Below, piece after piece: positions 37,201 to 47,000 of a DNA stretch of 64,000 nucleotides. Each line of letters starts with the position of its first letter. Position 1 is the first letter of the stretch. Source of the DNA: Rhodeus uyekii (lineage: Eukaryota > Chordata > Actinopteri > Cypriniformes > Acheilognathidae); NCBI GenBank assembly GCA_037043235.1, contig JAWRVZ010000079.1:1526001-1590000 (forward strand). The letters run 5' to 3'. The position numbers and the translations under genes were made by a program. Under the pieces are notes generated by a model that was not told the origin of the DNA, did no database searches, and saw only the letters and a list, made by a program, of their open reading frames with translations.

Positions 37201-38990
37201 TGTACTAGAGAAATACAACCATGACAGAGACACGGGAGGTTTTAGCTAATCTGAGCTACGTGTCCCTAAGAGCATCAAGTAATTTGAGCTAATCGCGATC
37301 CAATTTAATTAAGCACTGTTTGAGATTTCTTTGCTAGCAGCCATTAATTAAGATACAAACATATATTTTTTTCATGTCAAGTTCTTCGTCCTGTGTATCT
37401 TCTTGTTAAATGTTACAAACAACACTGGCGTGGCCATACCAGGGATGTGGGTAGCAGAGAAAGGCCTCTGCCCTTTTCAACAAAAGTGTCTTTGTGTTTA
37501 TAATAATCTGTGAGGTCTGAAGTCCATTTTTGTAATTCTTTCTTGTTCATTTTTCCACCGTTCATTAGCATAGCACATGTTTCGTGTGATTAACAGTTCC
37601 TACATTACGCCATCCAGATGGTAGAACCTTGGAAAGCTTGGTTCTAACCACAGTGCTGTATGCTTAATAAACATGTGCTGACATTAATGGAGTTATTTTT
37701 TCTTGTAGATATATTTTAGTACTAGAACCCATATTCCTATGTTCTGCAGGCAAAGAGATGATGATGTCACGACAGCTTGCCACATCACAATCATCTCTTT
37801 CACTGCATTTCCATTATGACAACACAATGGTGCCGCTGTCCCAACAGGAGTGACAGTGTTCTGTGTCCATTCAACAACTGTACATGGCCTATGCCTGGGG
37901 CGCCCCCAAAACATGAATTATTCAACATCCACTTAATGTGCTGTACCAAGCGATCGGGAAAGTGCAGCTCTGGTGCAGACCCACACAGCCTTGCAGAACA
38001 GAATGCAGTGATGGAATTCAAGCTTCGGCAATGACTCACCAACGCACGTTGCGCAGTGTTCTGGGACAAAATGTGCACATAGTGTTGTAAGCATTCAACA
38101 TAGGACTGAGACTCTCAATATACGGGTGCAATGACTGTTGTCCCATAAAGTCAAGATCCTTGTGATGTGAATCTAGTGATAAGGGCTAAAAAAATTAACT
38201 TTGATAAAGCATATACAAATGACTATAAACTCCTAATAATTAAGGGTCAGACAACAATATTAATTTAGTAAACTGACTTATTCACTGGCATAATGAATGA
38301 ATAATGCAGTGGCGTTTTTTGGCATTACATTCATTCTAGTGAGATTTGGTGATTAATAGAATAATACTAGAGGCAACAGTTCATAAAAGTACGAGGAACA
38401 AACATCAAGATATTAAATCATATCAATTTTGATATAAATATAAAGAGTATAATTTCCTGCTCATTTATGATTTTATTTATTTTTGTAGCCCTCGCTTCAG
38501 AAAACTCATCTCTTTTACAAAACACATTTTTAAACAAAAATACATTAAATAAAGTTTTTGTGAAAAGCTCTGTGAGGATGAAGGTCATAGCGTGGAGGTT
38601 TTTTCGCGTCCTCTGCATGAAAATTGGTGAATGGATGTAATGACGTCATGGATGCTGGAATGAAATAAGGCACTGACGTCCTTAAGGGCCTCGTCTTCAA
38701 TATTAAGCGTTTACGCAAGAATGTAAAGCAGAAAGGATGCAACATCCTATGACGTAAGTCCTAGTTAATACATTATATATTAATATTAATAAAAATCTAA
38801 ATACTAGGTAACGACAGGTTATCTGAATAAAAACACGATTGATGTCGTGAAAAGCGGTTCGGTGTGTCATGCAATAAACCCGCTACCTGCAGACGGTGAT
38901 GAGATTCTTTCGCTCCACGCCGACACTTCTAGAAGACGATTTTTTCGACGTTAGACCCATAGCCATTGCGGTCTGACAGCCTGACTTCAT
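28250..38990 (-). CDS. rundc3a: RUNDC3A, RUN-domain Rap2 effector
   Basis: Coding exons on the minus strand, first to last: 38887-38990, 31309-31424, 31095-31228, 30134-30219, 29948-30037, 29769-29849, 29503-29668, 28954-29111, 28722-28841, 28525-28625, 28250-28392. They sum to 1299 bases (432 aa plus stop), like the mammalian protein. Intron 3 uses a GC donor; all others are GT-AG. The RUN domain covers roughly residues 50-190, with KTLLEKYTAEPIDDSSEEF, ILSHRFKGPGGWFSSDGQ, RAWIRVALMEKRLSEYV and RFYDDGAIMLREEATVLTG. An acidic, serine-rich linker follows (YDYLSDEEDRRSVDSSASDE). A coiled coil at about 258-312 (ELVRLRESQLKNVETENKRL) precedes a serine-rich tail with MLGLCGSLASLPSCKSLASL. The mammalian protein (RPIP8) binds GTP-bound Rap2 and is mainly neuronal. 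The ATG at 38990 matches the conserved N-terminus (MAMGLTSKKSSSR, VERKNLITVCR). Intron 1 is 7.5 kb and hosts opposite-strand ORFs. Confidence 0.97.
28396..28470 (+). repeat. (AAGAG)15 pentanucleotide microsatellite
   Basis: Fifteen perfect AAGAG units. In the rundc3a transcript it reads as (CTCTT)15 and stands directly before the acceptor CAG at 28395-28393 of the last intron, forming its polypyrimidine tract. The intron is only 132 bases, so the repeat fills more than half of it. Confidence 0.97.
29141..29333. mobile_element. hAT MITE with perfect target duplication
   Basis: A 193-bp element in rundc3a intron 7. It has imperfect inverted ends of about 60 bases (left CAGTTGTGGGCAGG, right in reverse CAGGGGTAGGGAAG, both then sharing TAGAGAGCC and GTTTAGCTCCAAC). 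It is flanked by an exact 8-bp duplication GATTAGGA at 29133-29140 and 29334-29341. No coding capacity; the intact duplication suggests a fairly recent insertion. Confidence 0.9.
30450..30870 (-). other. Unassigned overlapping ORFs in rundc3a intron 3
   Basis: Two minus-strand frames overlap here. One has an internal ATG followed by a signal-peptide-like stretch (YYGFSCVVLLLVAY) and runs to about 30603. The other, in a shifted frame, gives an even, helix-like sequence (MKVLTDELMAQMDSSYVKSD) ending at 30455. It meets a donor-like GTAAGG within a 31-bp motif that recurs at 27233. It could be a decayed small secreted-protein gene or chance. I do not recognise the family. Confidence 0.25.
32117..32365 (+). 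CDS. Heptad-repeat Gly/Ser/Thr/Lys protein, copy 1
   Basis: An 82-codon ORF in rundc3a intron 1, opposite strand. Glycine recurs at residues 2, 9, 16, 23, 30, 37, 44, 51, 58 and 65, an exact 7-residue period. Alternate units end in a basic or acidic residue and in M/L/V/F, giving a 14-residue double unit of the form G-x-[ST]-[ST]-[IF]-[STA]-[RE]-G-[KV]-T-x-[ILT]-[ST]-[MVLF]. The C-terminus is basic (SFRKALMPKRRTK). The paralogous ORF at 34357 is colinear without gaps: 56 of 82 residues are identical and 31 further codons differ only silently. Both start with MGNTSITEGKTAL and stop at the same column (TAG versus TAA). A frame on the other strand is also open because the wobble positions coincide, but it does not share ends between copies. 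The family is unknown to me. An intronless nested gene or an exon of an antisense gene are both possible. Confidence 0.5.
   Translation: MGNTSITEGKTALSVGGSSIARGKTSITMGKSTITRGVTTTSMGDSTITRGKTTISLGTASFSRGKTTTSFRKALMPKRRTK
32366..32767 (+). CDS. Heptad-repeat continuation ORF
   Basis: A 133-codon ORF whose ATG follows the TAG of the preceding ORF directly, in the same frame. After a charged linker (residues 1-35) glycine stands at residues 36, 50, 64, 78, 92, 106 and 120, exactly every 14 residues. The intermediate 7-residue positions are mostly S, G or R. Lys or Glu commonly follows the Gly. It is thus built on the same unit as the upstream ORF, although the phase is shifted by two residues across the linker. 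It is not present after the stop of the second copy at 34605. It may be a second cistron, the remains of a longer ancestral protein split by one stop codon, or decaying sequence. Confidence 0.35.
   Translation: MERRSANTETKDKTLRTKSIEKNEKSDIQQEDDSKGKACLLLRKTCFTKGKIKLMKSKKAMSWGKTALSRSKTKLRKGETAFVVGTTTITHGETTSSLSKATLSQGEKSVTVVKTSLKRGKETQWNLYWDFHL
34357..34605 (+). CDS. Heptad-repeat Gly/Ser/Thr/Lys protein, copy 2
   Basis: An 82-codon ORF paralogous to 32117-32365, 2240 bases downstream on the same strand and also within rundc3a intron 1. Its ATG lies in a near-ideal Kozak context (TTCCACCATGG). The glycine ladder is kept at 9 of 10 positions (Asp at 23). The basic C-terminus SFRKAFMPKRKTL aligns with copy 1. 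The frame stays open upstream of the ATG for 29 codons, back to a TGA at about 34273, so an upstream exon spliced into this region is possible. A donor-like GTAAGT follows the stop closely. Function unknown. Confidence 0.5.
   Translation: MGNTSITEGKTALNLGSTSIKRDKTKISMGNSSISRGKSTTSLGSSTITSGKTKISMGGAFYSRGTKTTSFRKAFMPKRKTL
38641..38757. promoter_or_regulatory. Cluster of CRE-like sites beside rundc3a exon 1
   Basis: A perfect palindromic CRE, TGACGTCA (38641-38648), is followed by TGACGTCC (38674-38681) and TGACGTAA (38750-38757). All lie in the first 250 bases of rundc3a intron 1. CREB/ATF-type control would fit a neuronal gene, but binding is inference. Confidence 0.45.
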
Positions 38991-39220
38991 GAACCGGCGG
39001 AGGCTGCATCGAGCCTCTGGCTGCCCGGCGCGGCTCAAACCCCTCCCTTCTTCCGCAGAGCCGCCGCTGTATAGGGCTATGAGGAGACCCGGGCTGGGGG
39101 ACGACAAACAACGTCTCGCACTCTTTAACATTTCAGTTCTTCCTAAAACATGTGAGGGTAATAGATCAGAAATGCTGAAAACATACGAATATTGGTTAAT
39201 AGAGATTGTGTAAATATAGT

Positions 39221-39252
39221 CACACACGCACACAAACACACACACAAACACT

Positions 39253-39304
<52 letters not shown>

Positions 39305-39321
39305 GGCACAATAATTCTATA

Positions 39322-39389
<68 letters not shown>
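39221..39389 (+). repeat. Compound (CA)n(TA)n / (TG)n(TA)n microsatellite
   Basis: CA-rich repeats pass into a TA run, then after a short unique spacer a short TG run passes into a longer TA run. The CA and TG halves are mutually complementary, so a cruciform is possible. Apparent reading frames here are repeat artefacts. Confidence 0.95.
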
Positions 39390-39391
<2 letters not shown>

Positions 39392-40529
39392 GTCTGGCTC
39401 ACATCATGAAGGAAAAGAGGGTCAGTGGCATAATCAGGAATTCATAGAATATCTGAACGTATTTTGAATAGCTTTTATCATTTTCAATGGCTGATAGTTT
39501 GCTAAAATAACAACTTAGGTCCTCGACTGTCATGAATGTGGAAAGCAAAAGAAATCAGAAAACCTAAAAGTCTAGAACCTAAAACACATACATAACTCGT
39601 ATATTAATAATACAAACATTTTGTAAAATGCTATGAAAATATGTATATGTGACTGTTTTCCATTATCTTTCAACTTTATTTAACTTTATGTACAAAGAAA
39701 AATTTCCAATATTTTTCAATTACCAACTTTAACATTTTTGACAAATTACAATTTTTATATTTTATTTCAATGGCTGCAACAACACTCCAAAACCATTGGG
39801 ACAAACGTTTACCATGGTGTCACATCACCTTCCCTTTTGATTACACTTTTTTACTAGTTTGGAAATAAGGACACAATTTGTTGTAGTTTTCAAGTGGAAT
39901 TTTTGCCCAATCTTGCCCGATCTAAGAACAGTCTGTGGTCATCGTTATCTGATTGTCCTTAAATGATGGGCCATGGATTAAAAAAGAAGAAGAGTGATTT
40001 GGACTGGAATCTTCATTCCAGACATGACCGTAATACATTGTCTGGGTGGGATTTCTAAAATGTCTTGGCAAACATGAACAGAAACAGCCTTTGTTAGGGT
40101 GATATTAAATGACACACCGTGATATAAGATTTTGGCCATGTTGCCCATCTCTAAGTCATTAATTCCCTGTGTGACTTGCAAAGGCAGGTCTGTACACCTC
40201 TTGTGTTTCGCTTGGTCACACCACAAGAAGTCACTGTGACTTCATCACTAAACATGCCCTTCTCATTGCCATACAGACAAAGACATGTAAAAATAAATTA
40301 GAACAAATAAATAAATGTAGACATAAATACATATATAGATAAGTAAATGTGGAAAAAGGGACAATTATACATAATTGAAATGTAAGTATAAATACTCTAT
40401 TTATACTTTATTAATACTTTATAATAATAAAAAATGTATGTACCGGTGTATATATATATAAAATAAATAAAGGCCTATGTATATTTACATGTATTATTTT
40501 GTCTGCTTTGGAATTCTGTAGGTCAGACA

Positions 40530-40870
40530 AAGAAGCACATCCACTCTATGGTGTAGTTTTGTAGCACAATCTGAATGAGGTCTTGCTTCCCAGGACAGAT
40601 GTCATCTTGATGGCAGTGTGTGTCTCTATAGTCTGTAAAATGCCATTTCACACATTTGCAAGTCACCCATGCTGTTTGCACTGACGGACCCCCATTAGTA
40701 CTATAACAGATGTTTGCTTTTCTACCTGTCGCTGATGAATGTCTGGATGGTCCATTTCTCTTTGGGACTGAGAACTTGATGCCCATTTTTCCCCAAAACA
40801 AGCTGAAACGGAGTCATCGGACCACAGCACAGCCACACTGTGTTTTCGACCATGTGAGATTAACCTTGGC
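40530..40870 (-). pseudogene. Tc1-like transposase remnant
   Basis: Minus-strand frames show a Tc1-type core with WSDDSVSACFGEKW (the aspartate region of the DDE domain), then DHPDIHQRQVEKQTSV. Shifted frames continue with GDLQMCE and a segment like the ERHTLPSR region. Several frameshifts and stops break it, so it is dead. No terminal repeats were found. Confidence 0.6.
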
Positions 40871-41009
40871 ACAGAAGTGATGTATGGGTTTCTTCTGGTT
40901 TAACGTGGATATTCTATCATCTTTTCACTTTTATTCTACAAAATGTCTCAACCTTTCTAGAAATGGTGTGACAAATGCAATATAATTTGTTGTTCATATA
41001 TTTTACATT

Positions 41010-41110
41010 GACATTTATTAATTTAGCAGATGCTTTTATCCAAAGCGACTTACAATTTGAGGAGTATAGAAGCGATTTATCCAAAGGATACAAAAACACG
41101 TAATAGTGCT
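41010..41110. repeat. Fish SINE/MITE fragment
   Basis: Contains TTTAGCAGATGCTTTTATCC and CAAAGCGACTTACAAT, the motif shared with the SINE copies at 4838 and 23983, but without the tRNA-like part. Confidence 0.5.
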
Positions 41111-41220
41111 TACAATACAAAGTTTCAAACATTCTGAACACAAGTAGCACAAGCATGGGGAATAGAGAATGTTTTTGTTGTTGTGTGTGTGTGAAGTGTG
41201 GTGTGTGTCATGTTAAGTGC

Positions 41221-41225
41221 ATATA

Positions 41226-41260
<35 letters not shown>

Positions 41261-41263
41261 TCC
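41221..41263 (+). repeat. (TA)n(CA)n microsatellite
   Basis: A TA run followed by a CA run, preceded at 41180-41210 by TG-rich sequence, again giving self-complementary halves. Confidence 0.9.
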
Positions 41264-44035
41264 CCTCTTTGTTGCTCTATTCTTAAAACTAAGCCTGTAA
41301 ACATTTTACCAACCAGTTTGTTCCACAAGGCCTCTATAACAGGAACAATACGACTAAAATATAAAGCAAATGACGAAATAATATTTACTGATGTATCTAT
41401 ATAGAATTCAGATCTATATAGAATTAAATTGTCATTGGATGATTCAATGAAGATCATTCAGCTGTTTTTATTACACTAGCCAAGATTATAGTGGACGTGT
41501 AAAATGGCCACAAGGTGGTTCCCTTTACCGTATCTTTCAGACCTTCTTCACACGCTCCTGTCAGTCCCTCCTTCACGACACGAGAAGATGTTGAGCCTGT
41601 TGAGCCAGACTTAAAATCAAACATAAATCTAGATTCCATTTTAGCAATAGTTGCAAGTAATACAAGTCCAAAGAGACTCTTTAGTTTTACTAAAGTTTAA
41701 AGTTTTATTTGCTGGAAATATATGGAATTGGTCATTATGTGGGCTGACGTAGGCTATGATATGTGATAAGTGTCTTAATAACAAAACACAAAGTGTAGAC
41801 TAAAAGTAGAGCAAACTTTCAGTTTTGCATTTGTCTTCAAATTTAACCATTTTTGATTTTGTAGCACATTTACATAACTAAAGAGTATTTTGGAATAAGG
41901 AAACCAATAGTCACTGGCCTGGTACTTAAAGACGGTAATCGCATTTAGGCATTTTTTATTGAACCAATGTGTGCAATGATCTCTTTCTCTCACACACAAT
42001 AACCAAGAGACGCGCAGCCATTGTTTAAGCATAAAAGAAGGTCAAACACATCAGGAGAGAGCAAGAGTATATTTCAGCTGAGAGAACCAAAATTACAGAA
42101 CAGTCTTCAGGCAACGAGATAAACAGAAGCCCATTGAGGGAAAAAAAACATTTAGATGTGTATTCATATATACATTCAGACTTGGCCAAATAAATACATA
42201 AATAAGAATAAATTAACAAGAAGTATAATTACATAAAAACAAAGTCATTCCCCTAGCTCAAAACATTTTTAACTAGTTCCCGAACCAGTGTACATTGTTA
42301 TAGTTGAAAATACTGGCCCTATTCATGCCCAGCACTGAGCCGTCCCTTTGAGTTGATGTGATGCCCCCGGTGCAAAACAATCCAGAAGTCCTTTGTGTGA
42401 AGAGCATGTTAAAAGCATAATTTCTACAGCTGCATTGATGCCTTTGGAAACACACACTAAGTGTAAAGCAGAAAAAGAAAAACCATTACAATGAGTAACA
42501 TAAACATGACTAACCTATAAGATTATACTTCACTCTACTTTGACTTCAATCTAAGAAGAGCCATCTATGCAGCGTTTCTAAAAGGGTTCGAGTATCTCAC
42601 AGACCTGGATGTTTTGTTTAGCAAGCCTCCTTGTGATAATTCAGTGCAAGTTTCACTACTCTAATCCAGATCGTGTTCAATCCTCTCACTTCCACCCTTA
42701 ATAATACTGTTTAGCATCAAACTGGCAGTCCTGTTTATGAATATTGCAAACCAAGCAGGGTGGCGTGTGACGACGTTGTTACACTGATGACACTTTGACC
42801 ATAAAAGCGAGGACTAACTGGTGACGCGACAAGTCATCCGTGGATCTCCTAAACATTAGGACAGAAACAAAGGCTGACAGCTCAAGAAGGGGATAAACAT
42901 CTGGTCAGCGTGGAGAGAAAACAGTGAAAGAACGACTGTTACACATTTAATGTGCAGAATACAATACTTCATATTGTGGTGCGGATCTACTAAGAGGTTA
43001 GTGAGGGCCATTATGCTGGCAGTCTAAACCCCTCACATAAAACTGTATGAAAAGTACAAACTGATTGGCTCAGGTTCGTCCGAGTGCCTTGCCAACTTCA
43101 GCCTTGTTTTCAAGTGCAGTAATTCAAAGGGCAGTTCGGTCCCTTCCCCCTCCGTCCGATATCTGGATCGTAAAAGGATTGGAGTACTGCAGCAGATATA
43201 TGCTAATGCATTAGCTCTGCCTCATCCAAATCCTTTAAATGACCCCCCTTTTTCTTTATAACTGCTGATTCACCAACTAACTGCCTCCAGCCGCTGCCTC
43301 CATCTTGCTTTCGGCTGTGATGAGAACCAGGAGAGGGAGAAACAGAGAGATGGTTTTGGACAAACAACTTCGGTTTTCATCCTTTTAGTAGTGAACGGCT
43401 TTGCTTTACTATTACTTATCCACCCTTAATGAGGAACAGAACTAAATAAATAACACATAAGCAGATTCTACAAAAATCTAAAATAAATTCAAAATCTATT
43501 TGGAATTCTATGTAAAATAATAAAAACATATGTACAAATTGACAGAGAAATGTCTGTTCCCTTTTTTGTATCCACTACGCAACTGTAACAAACAAAGAGA
43601 CAGAGATACTCAAGAGAGCAGAACGGGAGGTATCTTTCAATCCTTCCAACCATCACTCATTTTAAATACTGCTCCTGCTTTGTCCACACCAGTCCCTTTT
43701 TCTGAAGCTTATGACCATGGAAATTTACAAATGATGCACTAACACCCGCAAAGCAGCAGATGACATTTCCCCAACCTACTGCTCTGATACATGGGATGCG
43801 AATGTCAGAGAAAAAAAAAAGGATCTGTTTGGTTTGGTCTGAAGTCTTACATTTCTTCTCAAAGAGAGGATGGTGGTGAATATTAAGGGCACAGAGCTTC
43901 AGTTTCTTTGCCTGCTGACCGGCGCTGCAGGGTCAAAGAAAGATTCACCCATTGAATTCCGTAAATCTGCCTTCCGTTTCCTATTTGGCCTAAACCTAAC
44001 AACCCTGCACCTACATCTCTATTTCTACCCCTCTC

Positions 44036-47000
44036 TCAGTGCGAATCAGTCTCTCTTGGGCTGTATCCATTGGCAGAGGGCATTAGTGAGGTTTTTGGCT
44101 CAGAGTCTGCGGTGCTAGCGGCAGCTTTGTGCCGTGAGGCTCTGGTGAAGAGTCGGAAGGCGCCCCTGCAGATGAGGGAAAACCAGTAAACCTGCGGGGC
44201 CATGAGCAAAGCTGCACCTGCGTTACACTGCCAGGGCACAGACAGCGGCACCATGTAGAAGGGGATAGATGCATACCTGTGAAATGAGCAGAAAAAAACA
44301 TATAGAGTCAGCTTGGAGTGAATAACACCGTGTCTACACTGAAAAATTCGGTCTAAGATCTTTGGACACAACAAAGAGACAGTTGCAAATCTATTTAATC
44401 TTTGTTTCAGAAGCAGAGTGTGATGGAATTTTATTGTTATTATTCTTGTTATATTTTTCTTTTTGACTTTATTGATTATTGTGTGACATTAGTTGAATTT
44501 TTTATTCTGTAGAAGTAGTAAATAAGAAAGAATAAGTTTAAAGAAATACGTTTGAGGTGTAAAGAGTGTAATGTGTTCCTGATAAGGAATGGAAAATTAC
44601 AACTGAGCCTTTAGCCTTGACTAGAGATATAAGTGCTGGAGCAGCCCTCCCTTCTGTCTCACACTCTGCAGGGCAACTTTGGATGTCTGTATGACTGTCG
44701 ATCTTTTGTCGTGAGAAAATAAACCTTTACAATGACAACTGGGTTATTTGTCTTACTCGGAATTGATAAAAGACTTTGCCACAAGAGCGAGTGCTTGAAG
44801 TATGTTAAAAATAAAATAACGTATCAGTTTGTTGCGAATTTGTGATGTCTTGCCAGATCCAGTGTAGACAGCATCACTGGTTATAAGGAAATATATGTAC
44901 AGTAGAACCCCGACTTACGAAATTAATCTGTTCCGAGGTTGGTTTCGTATGTCGAACTTTTCGTATGTCGGTCAGGCTTTTACATGTTAATTGCCTAATC
45001 CGTTCCAAGCCCTACAAAAACACCATATTCAGCATGGGATGAAGCGCATCCCAGCTTCATACTTCTCAATATTCTCCCTTTTCGACTCAATGAAAAGCAC
45101 CCTCTTCTTCCCTTTGACTTCAGCAACAATCTTCACATCCATGGTTACTGATTAGAAAAAAGTTTATGCTAATAGTAGAGGCTGGTGGGAGCGATGCTGA
45201 CCAATAGGAGAGCAGGATTGTAGAAAGTGTTCCCCTTCTTACATGGACTATTCCAGCCATCCCTGTCATTCAGTGCGAAATGGACTATTCCAAACTTTCC
45301 CTCGGAGTTCAGGAAGTGTCGTGACAGAAGAGAGTTGATGGATGATTAAGGTAAAAGAGATCGGCTGAAGATTGTATATAGTTTATTGAGTGAAACAAGA
45401 TTTCGTTTTTCGCATCTCGATCATTTTGTCGTAACTCGGGCGGAAAAAACCCCGAAATCTTTTATCGTATGTCGAACTTTTCGTACATAGAGCGTTTCGT
45501 AGGTCGGGGTTCTACTGTATTCAGTAAATTCACTCGGTGGCCATATTTGCAATGCTTGCAAGCAACTATTTGACTGTTTCAGTGGGAAACAGAGATTCTT
45601 TTGGTCAATGCAAGTAACTAAAATCAAACTATACAGTATCTGAACTTGATGTTTCACATGTTTTGATCAAAGAACCTTGTTGGATATGTCAAAAACTAGG
45701 GGGGGTCATATAAAGAATTTTCAAACTGTCGTTTCAAAAGCAAAACTACATTCTCAAACTTTCTTACCAATATATTTTGCATGGTTTCTTTCTATGGTTT
45801 GGATATTACATTTTGTGGAAGCCCTGGTGCAAGCAAATTCAACTTAGTCGTTTGATTGCCAGTAAAGACCACACTCAGAAATGTTACCAGGAGTACAAAT
45901 TAAGTCTAAGAATGCTACAATTTCCAGTGTTATGAATAATACATCAGCTGTGTAATTTTAAAGTATGAACATGCCACTCAGATTGTTTGTTTGTCCTGGT
46001 ATTACGAACAATTCAAAACAACATGGCTTATGATTTTTGGTGGTTATTAAAATCGTAAATGCGTCATGTTCAAAATAAATTCTGCACATTCACTGCATAT
46101 TTATGTGACCAAAAAAAGAAAACTTCCAGATTTAAGATTTCATGTTAATATCAGTCACATTGAATCAGTGGAGAAAGAGAATAAAATAAAGAAGGAAAAG
46201 AGAGAAAGCAGAGAAAGGAGGAATAGAGAAATAAACCTCCTAGTAAACGACTGAATTGAGAGTGTTAAACCTTGATCATACCTGCCGTAGGCGTAGTAGA
46301 GGTAGGGGAAGAGAAGAACTCTGCAGATGAAGAAAGTGACCAGCATAAGAGCTCCATTGACTTTATGTAGGAGAGTGTGCTGTTGCTTGTACTGAGGCAA
46401 ATAAACAAAGGAGAGCAGGAAGTAGAGAAAGAGAGAGCGTTTATCAGATAGAAAAATATTAATAGGCAGAGCAATGAACCCTGACAACCGTGATTCAATA
46501 TTCCCCACTACACATTTAACACTCAAGATGCGAAGGAGACATGAACAAGAGAGTTGTTACAGTAAACAAGTCTGTGAAAGATCACTATCATTCAATCAGA
46601 TGTATTAAGATTAGTGAGTTACCCATTCACTGTAAGAAAGAGAAATCTGAAAATCTGCTTGTCTTGGCCATTAGAAAGAAAGATACCTTGATACGACAAG
46701 AGTAAGTTAGAAAGAGATGGAAAGATGTGGTCAAAGAGTGATTGTGTTTAGTACCTGGATGAGAATTTTTCCTAGACAGACAGACGGAGTGCTGAGTTCT
46801 GCCAGAAACATGACACCCTGGAAATAATCCCCTTTGCCCTGTCTCCAGAACTAGAAAGAGAAGAAAGGATGAGAAAATGAAGGGCAAGGAAAATACAGGG
46901 GAAGGGATAAGGACAGGAGGAAAAGAAAGGATGGGGACGGAAATTGAAAGAGAAGGGAGAGGAAAGGAAAGTAGGGAAGAATTGATAAAAGAATGGAAAA

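Larger units (their letters stand above)
38991..44035. other. Intergenic: rundc3a 5' flank to tlcd3b 3' flank
   Basis: Holds the GC-rich rundc3a leader (38991-39120), long CA/TA arrays, Tc1-like remnants at 40500-40900, a SINE-like fragment at 41010-41110, and probably the tlcd3b 3' untranslated region nearer 44035. Between 39700 and 40260 the sequence looks like a decayed repeat that I cannot assign. No intact gene is seen. Confidence 0.45.

Noticed and set aside
38990..39251. N-terminal extension of rundc3a
   Set aside because: The frame stays open upstream, but the conserved protein begins near 38990 and the upstream residues look like translated GC-rich leader and CA repeats.
39206..39409. 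ORFs of repeated IY or THTH residues
   Set aside because: Products of (TA)n and (CA)n microsatellites; the same applies at 58866-59225.
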